A DNA stretch of 64,000 bases from Megaustenia siamemsis (GCA_032433765.1 JAVIAB010000025.1:35796782-35860781); one strand, 5' to 3'. Shown: positions 47,458-59,367, counted from the stretch's first letter. Notes: generated from the letters alone by a model not told the origin. Made by a program: numbers and translations.

Positions 47458-48380
47458 GTGCAAACGGATGACATTGGCAAGGATCATTTTGAATCTATGA
47501 AGTGGGCTCATTGTGTGTTTAACTCAAACGCTTATGTGCTTTTTAACCAAAGACCTTTTTTTTGGGGACTCAATGCAGATATCCCCGATGGAAGAATAAA
47601 TTGTACTATTAGTCCCATAAATGATTCGCTTCCAGAGGTTTATGATGTAAACAAAGCAGTTTTGTCATTGCAAGTGAATAATGTCCACACCTATAATTGG
47701 TCAGGATTGTGTAGCAGCAGCAGCTTTATAGCGAAAACAGAAAACATCACAGGATTGTGCTGTTCTGAAACAGCATTGCCATGCTACCCTAGAATTGCCT
47801 TTAATGGGATTACTGTGACCACAAACCACTCTCCATGTGTGTGCCACATATTTACACCCCAGAAAGAAATACTGAATATAACAACACCATGTGCCGTCTG
47901 TGATATTAATGACCACAGACCAGGAGCCTCCAGTATGATTGATACAACTGTTGCACCAAGCACTTCATCAGCAGAGCCATATCTATATAATGTTAATCTG
48001 ACATTGTTCTTGAATGATGTCCAAGTTACTGAGACATCAGAATCGTGTGGCAGCAGCTACAAGAAGGGAGCGGAGAACATCAAGTTCTGCTGCTATAAAG
48101 GAGACTTGCCTTGCTATCCCAGAATTGCCTTAAATGGATCACTGTAGTTGAAAACTTCTCCTCTTGTGTAAACTACACATTCACATCCAAGAGTGAATCA
48201 GTGAAGGTCACAAAATCATATTCTCTCTGTGGTTTTACTAACTACAGGTCATGTGGCTTCTGTTGGATTGAAAATGACAAATTACCACCACTGTGTGTCT
48301 ATATGTTTGGAATTGGAGTCATCAATGACGGCCTAACATCATCAAGTGCTATGACGATCATCATTTTCGGGAGGACGTGA
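47458..48380 (+). pseudogene. Duplicated cysteine-rich extracellular-type ORF in RX, one frameshift
   Basis: Open for 229 codons to 48147. A one-base loss at about 48132-48137 then shifts the frame, which continues open to 48380. Two tandem domains of about 100-130 residues are visible. Each has a hydrophobic start (VLSLQVNN and LTLFLNDVQ), CC-x6-PCYPRIA-x-NG (CCSETALPCYPRIAFNG and CCYKGDLPCYPRIALNG) and later paired cysteines. Seven N-glycosylation sequons (NCT, NDS, NWS, NIT, NHS, NIT, NLT) point to a secreted or ectodomain origin. No ATG opens the frame. A short hydrophobic start MASFQTFLTLVA at 47409 lies in another frame, so the N-terminus is also broken. Family unknown. Confidence 0.7.
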
Positions 48381-48811
48381 ACTCCCATGGTATATGGTGG
48401 ATAGGAGGCAGGAACCATTGAAGGCTATGTCTGAAACGTGTTCCTTCTTGCAGTTTCCTCATATTCCAAGTCCGGCTTGTTGCAGGAGCTACTGAGTTAA
48501 GTGCTCTGTGCACACCGTGAGCTGTGTGTCTCATCCGTTTTGATCCTGCTTCGATATCCCGCTTGTTTACGATGAATGATGATATCGTATGACAGGGAAC
48601 AGTTGGCTGTGTTCACTTTCTGCGCGGTTTCGCCTTATGTCTTTTGGCGTGTGCTGAGACTGCTACGATGGGGACTACAGTTACCTTTCTTTGTTTGGGA
48701 GATGAGTTGGTAATTCGGATGATTCCACTGGCACGGGCGGTTGAGCAATTATGGATTTTAATTCGTTTGCTGTGATGCCGAGGCCTTCCATAACCAATAA
48801 CCAATAACCAA

Positions 48812-48865
48812 TCTTACAATGGCACGTGATACCTTACACTGACACGTGATATCTTACACTGACAT
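48812..48865. repeat. Continuation of the 20-bp E-box array
   Basis: About two and a half units after RX copy 4. Confidence 0.93.
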
Positions 48866-48984
48866 TTCTCACCATCAACACTCATCATCCCTTACACCTG
48901 CACAACAGCAGGGTCGGTGAATGTCAGCTGACAAAGACCTAGGTGTTTTACTTCCTCGTTGATCTCCACCGGTAGCAGCCTGCG
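48866..48984. other. Short spacer with a rejected exon-like block
   Basis: 48898-48979 on minus has a good acceptor and an acceptable donor, but its 82-nt length would break the CAP frame (see rejected list). Confidence 0.35.
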
Positions 48985-49355
48985 CCAAAACAGGCAGAAG
49001 CTAGGGTCGATGTAGTGGTGACTCTTACTAATATAGAAGACCTAGCATTTAACCTACAACAAAACAGGCAGACGCTAGGATCGATATAGTGGTGGCTCTT
49101 ACTGATATAGAAGACCTAGCATTGAACCTACAACAAAACAGGCAGACGCTAGGATCGATATAGTGGTGGCTCTTACTGATATAGAAGACCTAGCATTGAA
49201 CCTACAACAAAACAGGCAGACGCTAGGATCGATATAGTGGTGGCTCTTACTGATATAGAAGACCTAGCATTGAGCCTACAACAAAAGAGCTTATTGAGCT
49301 AGCATCGCCGTGTTTCCTGTAGTGGTGGCTCTTACTGATGTAGAAGACCTAGTAC
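48985..49355. repeat. 74-bp tandem repeat, about 5 copies, with splice-like sites
   Basis: Units contain AACAAAACAGGCAGACGCTA, GTGGTGGCTCTTACTGATAT and AGAAGACCTAGCATTG. On minus each unit holds a TGCCTGTTTTGTTGTAG acceptor-like tract and, 25 nt later, TATCA|GTAAGAG. Confidence 0.93.
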
Positions 49356-49499
49356 TACCGTACCTCTGAGAAAGACAAATAGTTTCCCAACAAAGTCTGG
49401 AACTAGACGAACTCCAACTTCTCCAGGACAAGCCGGGGATGTCAAGAAAACCATGAAGACTCGACACACTCTAACGGCACTCTAACCCCACATCAACAC
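49356..49499. other. Short spacer
   Basis: Unique sequence. A minus CTTTCTCAG acceptor-like site at about 49366-49374 opens a 30-nt exon-like block ending TCA|GTAAGAG. Unassigned. Confidence 0.3.
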
Positions 49500-50835
49500 G
49501 TCTCATTACAATAACAGCAACATAAAAAAACAACAATATACAAAGCAACATCAACATCGACAACAATATCAACACCATCATCAACATATCATCAACAACT
49601 ATATCAACAACAACAACGGTAACATCAACATCAACAACAACAACAACGGTAACATCACAACAACATATTCAACAGCAACATCAAAAAAAACATCATCATC
49701 AACATCATCATCAATAGCAATATCATCAACATCAACAACATCATCAGCAACATCAACAACGATATCAACAACTACATCAGCAACAATTACAACAACGTAA
49801 AAAACATCAACATCAGAAAATCAACATCATCAACAACAACAACATCAAGACCATCAACAACTACATCAACAACATCAGTGAGAACAACAATATCAAGAAC
49901 AACATCAACAACAACAACAAGACCATCAACAATTACATCAACAACAACAACAACAAGACCATCAACAACTACATCAACAACAACAACAACAAGACCATCG
50001 ACAACTACATCAACAATATCAGTGAGAACAACAATATCAAGAACAACATCAGCAACAACAACAAGACCATCAACAATTACATCACAACAACAACAACAAG
50101 ACCATCAACAACTACATCAACAACATCAGTGAGAACAACAATATCAAGAACAACATCAGCAACAACAACAAGACCATCAACAACTACAACAACACAACAA
50201 CAGACCATCAACAACTACATCAACAACAACATCAACAAGACCATCAACAACTACATCAACAACATCAGAGAGAACAACAATATCAAGAACAACATCAACA
50301 ACAACAGCAACAAGACCATCAACAACTACATCATCAACAACAACACAAGACCATCAACAACTACATCAACAACAACAACAACAAGACCATCAACAACTAC
50401 ATCCACAACATCAGTGAGAACAACAATATCAAGAACAACATCAGCAACAACAACAACAAGACCATCAACAACTACAACAACAACAACAAGACCATCAACA
50501 ACTACATCAACAACAACAACAACAAGACCATCAACAACTACATCAACAACATCAGTGAGAACAACATCAACAACAACAACAAGACCATCAACAACTACAT
50601 CAACAACATCAGTGAGAACAACAATATCAAGAACAACATCAGCAACAACAACAAGACCATCAACAACTACATCAACAACATCAGTGAGAACAACAATATC
50701 AAGAACAACATCAGCAACAACAACAAGACCATCAACAACTACATCAACAAATCAGCAACAACACCATCAAGACCATCAACAACTACATCAGTGAGAACAA
50801 CACTATCAAGAACAACATCACAACAAAAATAACAT
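49500..50835. repeat. (CAA/CAT)-rich compound repeat with a supra-unit of about 72 bp
   Basis: Trinucleotide-based array of CAACAT, CAACAA and AAGACCATC motifs. From 49830 a longer unit recurs, containing ATCAGTGAGAACAACAATAT and AAGACCATCAACAACTACAT. Open Thr/Ser/Asn-rich frames (TTSVRTTISRTTSA) are not credited. The array ends 20 bp from the CAP exon 1 donor. Confidence 0.94.
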
Positions 50836-50855
50836 CCACGCATTCTGTGACTTAC

Positions 50856-50927
50856 CAGCATTATCATGTTGCTGGAATTTCGTGAGTTCCTCAGTTTGTT
50901 ATGACTTTCTGTAATCGCATTTTCCTC
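50856..50927 (-). CDS. CAP-domain secreted protein, exon 1 of the recognised domain
   Basis: The 72-nt exon has a TGGTTTCAATTCTCAG acceptor (AG at 50928-50929) and an ATGCTG|GTAAGTCAC donor, phase 0 at both ends. It encodes ENAITESHNKLRNSRNSSNM, then IML. H-N-x-L-R carries the first cavity histidine of the CAP fold, and S-N-M-I-M-L is the usual link to E-W-D in exon 2, whose phase fits exactly. The five exons give about 157 residues, the normal CAP domain size. The protein is expected to be secreted. Substrate or partner cannot be inferred from the domain. The upstream exon or exons (signal peptide) are not proven. Confidence 0.93.
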
Positions 50928-51189
50928 CTGAGAATTGAAACCACTGGTTCCTGTATTGATCTCCCTCTTGGCTCGGCTCCCCCCAATGTTGTGTCCTTTG
51001 ACAATAACACCCCAGCATTGAAAGTTAGAAATGTTATAAAAATGTACACACTAGGGCTATAGAAGAATTGTACAGGACGACGAGAATTGTACTCACTCAT
51101 GACGTCATTGTCGGTAATTATTTGATTACTTCCGTGAGTGTCGAGAACACTGTGGGTCGTCGTATTGTTGTCTTGTGTGTAAGCAGAAG
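50928..51189. other. Intron spacer upstream of CAP exon 1
   Basis: Unique sequence with a second TGACGTCA palindrome at 51099-51106. A minus block ending ATGA|GTGAGTAC at 51097 was considered as an exon and rejected on phase. Confidence 0.4.
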
Positions 51190-51690
51190 CCAAGATAACA
51201 GCAAACAATGGGTTGATGGAATATTAGAAACACTGGGAAACATAACAGCAGGAGAGGCCAATAGAAGAGTAAAAGATGGGTTGATGGAATATTAGAAACA
51301 CTGGGAAACATAACAGCAGGAGAGGCCAACAGAAGAGTAAAAGATGGGTTGATGGAATATTAGAAACACTGGGAAACATAACAGCAGGAGAGGCCAACAG
51401 AAGAGTAAAAGATGGGTTGATGAAATATTAGAAACACTGGGAAACATAACGGCAGCAGAGGCCAACGAAAGAGCAAAAGATAGACTTATGGAATATTAGA
51501 AACACTAGGAAACAACAGCAGCAGAGGCCAACAGAATAGTAAAAGATGGATTAGTTGAATATTAGAAACACTAGGGAACATAACAGCAGGAGAGGCCAAT
51601 AGAAGAGTAAAAGATGGATTAGTTGAATATTAGAAACACTAGGAAACATAACAGCAGGAGAGACCAACATAAAAGCAAAAGACTGCAAAT
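51190..51690. repeat. 68-69 bp tandem repeat, about 7 copies
   Basis: Units contain GATGGAATATTAGAAACACT, GGGAAACATAACAGCAGGAG and GAAGAGTAAAA. Confidence 0.95.
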
Positions 51691-52059
51691 TGTATCTCCC
51701 CTCGAGGCTGAAAGCCAAACAACGATAGAAAGTAGAATGCGTTGTTTACTGATAACCCTACTAAGTCTCTTATGGTCATGACAAAGAAATGCATCAAAAT
51801 GCGAAGCCACAGTCAAGCTAACAGTGAGGATAAATAAATAAATATAAATGATATAATAGGTTTCCTTATGGCTGCCAACCATCTATGACATAATATCAGT
51901 AGCTCATGTATGAGCACAATATTATACACACTTGCTACGCTATGCGCATCTCTCCTCTACTAGTCCACATTGCATCACTTCGTCTGTCCCCTATATCTAT
52001 TACCCCACTCTAAGACACCTCTATATATATCTTGTTTTCATTTATCCCAGGGTCATGTA
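51691..52059. other. Intron spacer
   Basis: Unique sequence. A minus block at 51750-51817 with acceptor and donor was considered as a CAP exon and rejected (see rejected list). Confidence 0.4.
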
Positions 52060-54200
52060 TGGTATTATTTACAATATCAACTAATATCACAGCTCATTAC
52101 AGTATCAACTAATAGCATAGCTCATTACGGTATCAACTAATATCATAGTTCATTACAGTATCAACTAATACCATAGCTCATTACAGTATCAACTAATACC
52201 ATAGCTCATTACAGTATCAACTAATATCATAGCTCATTACAGTATCAACTAATACCATAGCTCATTACAGTATCAACTAATACCATAGCTCATTACAGTA
52301 TCAACTAGTATCATAGCACATTACAGTATCAACTAATACCATAGCTCATTACAGTATCAACTAGTATCATAGCTCATTACAGTATCAACTAATATCATAG
52401 CTCATTACAGTATCAACTAATATCATAGCTCAGTACAGTATCAACTATTATCACAGCCCATTACAGTATCAACTAATATCATAGCTCATTACAGTATCAA
52501 CTAATATCATAGCTCATTACAGTATCAACTAATATCATAGCTCATTACAGTATCAACTAATACCATAGCTCATTACAGTATCAACTAATACCATAGCTCA
52601 TTACAGTATCAACTAGTATCATAGCTCATTACAGTATCAACTAATACCATACCTCATTACAGTATCAACGAGTATCATAGCTCATTACAGTATCAACTAA
52701 TATCATAGCTCATTACAGTATCAACTAATATCATAGCTCAGTACAGTATCAACTATTATCACAGCCCATTACAGTATCAACTAATATCATAGCTCATTAC
52801 AGTATCAACTAATATCACAGCCCATTACAATATCAAACTAATATTATAGCCCATTACAGTATCAACTAATATCACAGTCCATTACAGTATCAACTAATAT
52901 CATAGCCCATTACATTATCAACTAATATCACAGCCCATTACAGTATCAACTAATATCATAGCCCAATGCAGTATCAACTAATATTATAACCCATTACAGT
53001 ATCAACTAATATCATAGCCCTATACAGTATCAACTAATATCATAACCCATTACAGTCTCAACTAATATCATAGCTCATTACAGTATCAACTAATATCACA
53101 GCCCATTACAGTATCAACTAATATCATAGCCCATTACAGTATCAACTAATATCACTGCCCATTACAGTATCAACTAATATCATAGCCCATTACAGTATCA
53201 ACTAATATCACAGCCCTTTACAGTATCAACTAATATCATAGCTCATTACAGTATCAAATAATATCATAGCCCATTACAGTATCAACTAATATCATAGCCC
53301 ATTACAGTATCAACTAATATCATAGCCCATTACAGTATCAACTAATATCACAGCCTATTACAGTATCAACTAATATCATAGCCCATTACAGTATCAACTA
53401 ATATCATAGCCCATTTCAGTATCAACTAATATCACAGCCCATTACAGTATCAACTAATATCATAGCTCATTACAGTATCAACTAATATCATAGCCCATTA
53501 CAGCATCAACTAATATCATAGCCCATTTCAGTATCAACTAATATCATAGCCCATTACAGTATCAACTAATATCACAGCCTATTACAGTATCAACTAATAT
53601 TATAGCCCATTACAGTATCAACTAATATTATAGCCCATTACAGTATCAAACTAATATTATAGCCCATTACAGTATCAACTAATATCACAGCATATTACAT
53701 TATCAACTAATATCATAGCCTATTACAGTATCAACTAATATCATAGCCTATTACAGTATCAACTAATATCATAGCCTATTACAGTATCAAACTAATATTA
53801 TAGCCTATTACAGTATCTACTAATATCATAGCCTAATACAGTATCAACTAGTATTATAGCCTATTACAGTATCAAACTAATATGATAGCCTATTACAGTA
53901 TCAACTAATATCATAGCCCATTACAGTATCAACTAATATTATAGCCCATTACAGTATCAACTAATAGTATAGCCCATTACAGTATCAACTAATATCATAG
54001 CCCATTACAGTATCAACTAATATTATAGCCCATTACAGTATCAAACTAATATTATAGCCCATTACAGTATCAACTAATATCACAGCCTATTACAGTATAA
54101 ACTAATATTATAGCCCATTACAGTATCAACTAATATCACAGCCTATTACAGTATCAACTAATATTATAGCCCATTACAGTATCAACTAATATCATATCAG
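52060..54200. repeat. 28-bp minisatellite, about 76 copies
   Basis: Unit CATTACAGTATCAACTAATA followed by TCATAGCC. The left third has TCATAGCT and the right two thirds TCATAGCC or TCACAGCC. The array abuts the LINE A copy 3 3' end. Confidence 0.97.
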
Positions 54201-54552
54201 GCTACCATCATTATCAAGTACCAGGCCTGCTGGCGTAGGTGATCATGTCTTTCCACAACTTTCGATCTCGACAGTTATTTATCATTTCTGTTGTTGACCT
54301 TCTGACAAGACATTCTCTTAAGCTGTCTAGTATTTTTTCTCTTTGTTTCCCTCTATCTCTTCGTCCCTCAATCTTTCCAGTTCTTACAATATATTCCAGT
54401 TGTTCTCTTCTCATTACATGGCCAAAAAATGATGATCGTTTCTTCCTCATATTGGAAATTAGCTTTCTTTTTGCTTTGGCCTTTTTCAGATTTTTTCATT
54501 ACTCCTCTTAGCTGTCCAAGGTATTCTCAACATTCTTCTGTAAAACCTATGT

Positions 54553-55741
54553 CTACAGTCTCAATTTATCTCTTTTACTAGTTTCTATTGTCACAAATGG
54601 ATTGCATATTATCTTCCTCATTTTCTGGAGAGCTGCTTTTGCCTCAGCCATTCTGCATCTCACCACTGTTGTACATCTTCTGTCAGAGTTTAACAAAGTT
54701 ACCAAATATTTAAATTCATTTACCTGTTTTAATATTGTTTCACTTGTCTTTATTCTGCACTGAGGTGATGTCTTTTTCTCTGTTGTTACCATTACTTCTG
54801 TCTTTTTGCTATTAAGGCTGGGTCCTTTATTTTTCCTTTCTTTCACTATAATGTCCAACATTTCTTGTAACTCATTTTCACTCTTAGTGATTAAGACTGT
54901 ATCATCAGCATACCTTAGATTATTTATATTATGACCTTCGATTATTATTCCAGGTATGCCCCTAAGGGATCTTAAAATAATCTCACTGTACATAATTTAA
55001 AATCTGGTGACTGCACACAACTTTGCCTAACACCCTGTTTTATTTGTTGAAACATTCCCAATTGGTTTCCAGTTCTTATGGCCGCTGTTTGTTGCCAGCA
55101 CATGTTCTTTATTATTCTTAGATCGTTGCTGTCTATGTTTATGCTTTCTAAAATTTTGATTATTTCTTGGTGCTTTACTTTGTCAAATGCCTTGGTGTAA
55201 TCTATGAAACATAGGTATAGATCTGTTTTCACTATGTGGCTCTTTCTAATAAAGATCTTATGATATAAATGACATTGCTCGTTCATTTATCCTCCAACAA
55301 AACCACACTGTTCATCGCTAATTTCTGGACTGATTTTGTTTCGCACTCTTCGCATGATGATTCTTAGTAATATCTTAGTCATGTGACTCATAGGCTTATT
55401 GTGCGATGATCATTGCATTCATTTGCACTAGATTTCTTTGGTAGGGCTATGAATAGTGATTTGAGCATGTCGTCTGGTATATATCCGCTGTTGTAGATAT
55501 CATTCAATATTTTTGTTATTATTTCTATTCCAAAATCACCCATGGCTTTAATCTCTTCTTTAGTTATATTATCTGGTCCAGGATCTTTTCCTGCTTTCAT
55601 ATTGCGCAAGGCATCTTCCACTTCTTCTTTGAGTATTTCTGGTCCTTCTCCGTTATCCTTAATATTTACTTCTGTTCGTTCATCATCATAAAGATCTTTA
55701 ATGTATTCTGTCCATCGTTCCCTTATTATTTTCTTGATCAA
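54553..55741 (-). pseudogene. Reverse-transcriptase of LINE A copy 3
   Basis: Blocks in order are MKAGKDPGPDNITKEEIKAM and IALPKKSSANECNDHRTISL (55388-55741), motif A CFIDYTKAFDKVKHQEIIKI with D intact (54972-55286), motif B GVRQSCVQSPD, and motif C LRYADDTVLITKSENELQEM (54553-54993). The glycine of GVRQG in motif B is serine here, and shifts separate the blocks. Confidence 0.88.
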
Positions 55742-55908
55742 TCAACAGTTCTCCTTCCTTTGATCTTAAACATCTAGTTTTTTATTGCATTTTTCTTCCT
55801 GTTAATTCTTCAATTTGTTTGTATATAGCTTGGCATCTCCTTTTTATTTCGTTTCAAAATCTTTGCATCTTTGTTTTAGCCACGCTTCTTTTGCTTCATT
55901 GCATTTTA

Positions 55909-56930
55909 TTACAATTTCTTTATTAATCTCTTATACTCATCTGTATTTTCTTTATTTCTTCGTCTTGTATCTACTAGCTGTAAAATGTCAACTGTCATCC
56001 ATTTATTTCTTGAATTTGTCTTCACTAGTAGTATGAACTCTCTTGATGTTTGTTGCATTGATTCTTTTAGCATTTCCCACTGTTCACCAATGCTTTGTAT
56101 CTTCTCTATTGCACTGTATCGGTTCTGAATTGTGATTTTATATTTGTCTTGCAACTTCTTGTCTGATTTGAGTAAATCTAAATTTAACTTGATGTTAACT
56201 GGGGCTCGTTTTGCTGTTTTTAATTTTACTCGAAGCTTTCCCACAACTGGTACATGATCACTATTGCAATCTGCCCCTGATCTAGTTTTCACACACACCA
56301 GACTGTTTCGAAATCTAATGCTTATCATTATGTAATCAATTTGATTATGTGCGTTGTCCCCTGGGCTTTTCCATGTCCACAGACGTCTTGGATGTTGCTT
56401 AAACCACGTGTTTCCTACCATCATGCTGTGCGTTCTTGCCCAGTCAATAAATTTGTCAACTCTTTCATTCCTCTCGCATAAGCCATAATGACCAACTACT
56501 TCCTCAACTCTTTCCTTTCCTACTTTTGCGTTAAAATCCCCTAGAACTGTGATGTTTTCATGTGGTTTGCATTCATGAAGTACCTCATTTAACTCGTCGT
56601 AAATGTATCAATAGTTTCCTCTAGACTGTCTGCTGTTGGTGCATAAACTTGTATAAGATTTATGTCTATTGGCTTTCCATTCAATTTCACTAAAAGGACT
56701 CTGTCAGATATTGGGTAAAAGCCTTTCACTGTTCTTCGCTTTCTGCATCCAAGATGATACCTACTCCTCTTTGGTGTTCAGTACCTCCAGAATAGGTTAT
56801 TTTATGTTCATCAGAATATATCTCCCCTGATCCAGTGTATCTCATTTCGCAAAGTCCCAGTAATTGTAAACCCATTCTTTTCATTTCTTGTAGGATGTTT
56901 TCTAGTTTACCCTTCTGCATGAGTGTTCAC
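55909..56930 (-). pseudogene. APE-type endonuclease of LINE A copy 3
   Basis: Segments match the endonuclease order N-E-Y-D-N-D-H. WNVNT has the first Asn and EMRYTG the catalytic Glu. LGDFNAK has the Asp/Asn pair and SDHVPV the final Asp-His. Frameshifts near 56920 and between 56440 and 56720 break it. Endonucleases of this type nick target DNA for target-primed reverse transcription. Confidence 0.85.
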
Positions 56931-56990
56931 ATTCCAAGTACCTATCTTTAGAGTTTGTTTTATCTTTATTTTGCTTACAGTAGCTTGATG

Positions 56991-57149
56991 ACGATCGGGT
57001 ATCACCTGTAGCACATGATGTCCCCTACCGAACCAGGGTTTTCCATGGGAATCCCCCTTAACGTTGTTGTCGTGATTTCTGTTATTGTGGAGATATATGA
57101 TTGTACAAAGAAATTATGACGGTGGTTTTCTGTTGCCTTCCGTCGGTTT
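56991..57149. other. Short spacer
   Basis: Unique, possibly including the 5' untranslated part of LINE A copy 3. Confidence 0.4.
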
Positions 57150-57255
57150 TTTGTTTGTTTGTTTGTTTGTTTGTTTGTTTGTTTGTTTGTTTGTTTGTTT
57201 GTTTGTTTGTTTGTTTGTTTGTTTGTTTGTTTGTTTGTTTGTTTGTTTGTTTGTT
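57150..57255. repeat. (GTTT)n microsatellite, about 26 units
   Basis: Perfect GTTT repeat. The NKQT frames on minus are artefacts. Confidence 0.98.
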
Positions 57256-57545
57256 GTGTGCCACAAGGCAGTGACAATGTATTTAACCAGGCAGCTTTGT
57301 GAACTTTCAGGCTGACTTGCAGCAGAATACTGACACCTGAAGGTCATGAACTCCCTTATGGTGTCAAGGTCGATACGCTTACTTGCACGGGGAAAGCCTC
57401 TGACGATCAGATTGCCTCTTGTTGTAAAGCTCAGTTGACAAACAGTTCCCTATCATCATCATGTGTAACAAACATTTCATGTACTGGTTTAAAAGAAACG
57501 AAATTGAAGGAGAGTCACGTGGTTCACAGATATGTGTGTACTGAC
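57256..57545. other. Spacer downstream (minus) of the candidate exon
   Basis: Unique sequence. It holds a second acceptor (TTTCTTTTAAACCAG, ending at about 57482) and the CAA|GTAAGCG donor at 57383. It could be exon continuation or intron. Confidence 0.3.
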
Positions 57546-57666
57546 CTCCCATCATGGCATCCGTTGCCAAGGTCAACAGAACACAGAACATGCGCCTCGT
57601 GATCGTTGAGTGTGCCATGTCTCGGTACTGGAGAGTCTCAATGTGACTTGCAAATGGGAACCGTGG
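57546..57666 (-). CDS. Candidate 5' exon with signal-peptide-like start (weak)
   Basis: The minus acceptor CCATTGCTTCACACAG ends at 57667. An ATG with good context (GAGACATGG) lies at 57616-57618, followed by MAHSTITRRMFCVLLTLATD. This has a basic n-region (TRR), hydrophobic core FCVLLTLA and a plausible cleavage site. The donor GGGAG|GTCAGT gives phase 1. Alternatively the frame runs on, without a stop, to a strong donor CAA|GTAAGCG at 57383 (phase 2). Neither phase fits CAP exon 1 (phase 0) directly, so another exon must lie between, or this belongs to another gene. The 72-bp array ends 18 bp from the acceptor. Confidence 0.33.
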
Positions 57667-57684
57667 CTGTGTGAAGCAATGGGA

Positions 57685-58190
57685 AGGTTACAGGTCACAG
57701 GTATTGTAATGTGGACATTAGACGATGTCGATATTGTTGGTGTTTTGTTGTAGGGAATGTTACAGGTCACAGGTATTGTATTGTGGACATTAGACGATGT
57801 TGAGATTGTTAGTGTTTTGTTGTAGGGAATGTTACAGGTCACAGGTATTGTATTGTGGACATTAGACGATGTTGAGATTGTTAGTGTTTTGTTGTAGGGA
57901 ATGTTACAGGTCACAGGTATTGTATTGTGGACATTAGACGATGTTGAGATTGTTAGTGTTTTGTTGTAGGGAATGTTACAGGTCCAGGTATTGTATTGTG
58001 GACATTAGACGATGTTGAGATTGTTGGTGTTTTGTTGTAGGGAATGTTACAGGTCACAGGTATTGTAATGTGGACATTAGACGATGCCGAGATTGTTGGT
58101 GTGTTGTTGTAGGGAAGGTTACAGGTCACAGGTATTGTAATGTGGACTTTAGACGATGCCGAGATTGTTGGTGTTTTCTTGTTTATGAAT
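57685..58190. repeat. 72-bp tandem repeat, about 7 copies
   Basis: Units contain GGGAATGTTACAGGTCACAG, GTATTGTATTGTGGACATTA and GACGATGTTGAGATTGTTAG. The open minus frames follow from 72 being divisible by 3. Confidence 0.95.
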
Positions 58191-58204
58191 CTTTGCCAAA
58201 AAGG

Positions 58205-58500
58205 TATCAGGGCAGAGAGAGATACATAGAGCAAGAGAGAGACAGAGAAAAATTAGAAATAAAGAGAGAAAAAATATAGAGAGAAATAGAGTAAAAGCGA
58301 CATGAATAGAGAGAGAGGGAGAAAAAAATAGAGAGAGAAAAAGAGAGAGACAGAGAAGGAGAGGAAGAAATAGAGAAATAGATACAGAGAGAGAATTATA
58401 TATACATATAGAGAGGGAGAGGGGGAGTGAGAATTAAAGAGATGGAGAGAAAGAGCGAGAGAGAGATATATAAGAGATAGAAAGAGAGAAATAGAAAGAG
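58205..58500. repeat. Purine-rich GA/GAAA low-complexity tract
   Basis: About 300 bp of degenerate AGAGAGAAATAGAG-type sequence, almost pure purine on plus. Confidence 0.93.
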
Positions 58501-58799
58501 ATGAGCCGCGAGAGGTTGAAGCCCATACTCTCCCGAGTTGCAGTACAGCTATGAGACATCGTTACCTTCAGCAACACACGAGCCTCCGATCATTCTGGCC
58601 TCTTCTGCTGTCTCTCAGAAGATTCTATCTGATTTCTCAAACCTTTTATTTTATTGTCACTTTTTAATCATCTTAAGTGGCATGAAGCACACAAGTCTAT
58701 CATCTTGACATACTGAAGATCATCACAAAGACACGACTACAGTCACACAGAATTGAGTTTAAATCATACATCTTTTACTGTCCACAAAACTATATGACT
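58501..58799. other. Spacer, nothing recognised
   Basis: Unique sequence between two low-complexity blocks. Confidence 0.45.
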
Positions 58800-59365
58800 G
58801 TAAGCAAAAACATTTTACTGTAATCACAAAGATGTGAATGTAATCACAAACATTTGAATGTAATCACAAATATTTGAATGTAATCACAAACATTTGAAGG
58901 CAATCACAAACATTTGAATGTAATCACAACGATTTGAATGCAATCACAAACATTTGAAGGCAATTACAAAGACTTTAATGTAATAACAAAGATTTGAATG
59001 TAATCACAAAGACTTGAATGCAGTCACAAAGACGTGAATGTAATCACAAAGACTTGAATGTAATCACAAAAATTTTAAGGCAATCACAAAGACTCGAATG
59101 CAGTCACAAAGACTTGAATGCAATCACAAAGACCTGAATGAAATCATCAAGACTTGAATGCAATCGGAAAGACTTAAATGTAATCACACAGATTTGAATG
59201 CAGTCACAAAGACTTGAATGTAATCAAAAATGTGAAGCCAATCACAAAGACTTGAATGCAATCACAACGACCTGAATGCAATAGTAAAGACTTGAATGCA
59301 ATCACAAAGACATGAATATAATCACACAGATTTGAATGCAATCACAAAGACGAATGCAATCACAA
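58800..59365. repeat. 20-bp minisatellite, about 28 copies
   Basis: Unit AATGTAATCACAAAGACTTG, with ACATTTG variants at the left end. Confidence 0.95.
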
Positions 59366-59367
59366 AC

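Larger units (their letters stand above)
47217..48811 (+). mobile_element. RX retroposon copy 4, apparently full length, carrying a Cys-rich ORF
   Basis: A 1595-bp insert in the 20-bp array, flanked by TCTTACAATGG at 47206-47216 and 48812-48822. It has about 240 bp of leader, a cysteine-rich coding region (47458-48380), a 3' region of about 430 bp shared with copies 1-3, and a tail of AACCAATAACCAATAACC. Target duplication, 5'-truncated relatives, common 3' end and simple-repeat tail are hallmarks of LINE-driven retroposition. It contains no RT, so it must be mobilised in trans. I do not recognise the family. Confidence 0.85.
54207..56990 (-). mobile_element. LINE A copy 3, the most complete copy, decayed
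   Basis: The minus strand starts near 56990 with TLKIGTWNVNT, the N-terminal endonuclease motif. It continues through LGLCEMRYTGSGEIYSDEHK, LGDFNAKVGKERVEEVVG, NQIDYIMISIRFRNS, SGADCNSDHVPVVGKLRVKL, RT blocks and the C-terminal FFGHVMRREQLEYI. The 3' end is TACTTGATAATGATGG. About 2.8 kb covers endonuclease, RT and C-terminus with several frame breaks. No separate ORF1 is visible upstream. Confidence 0.92.
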
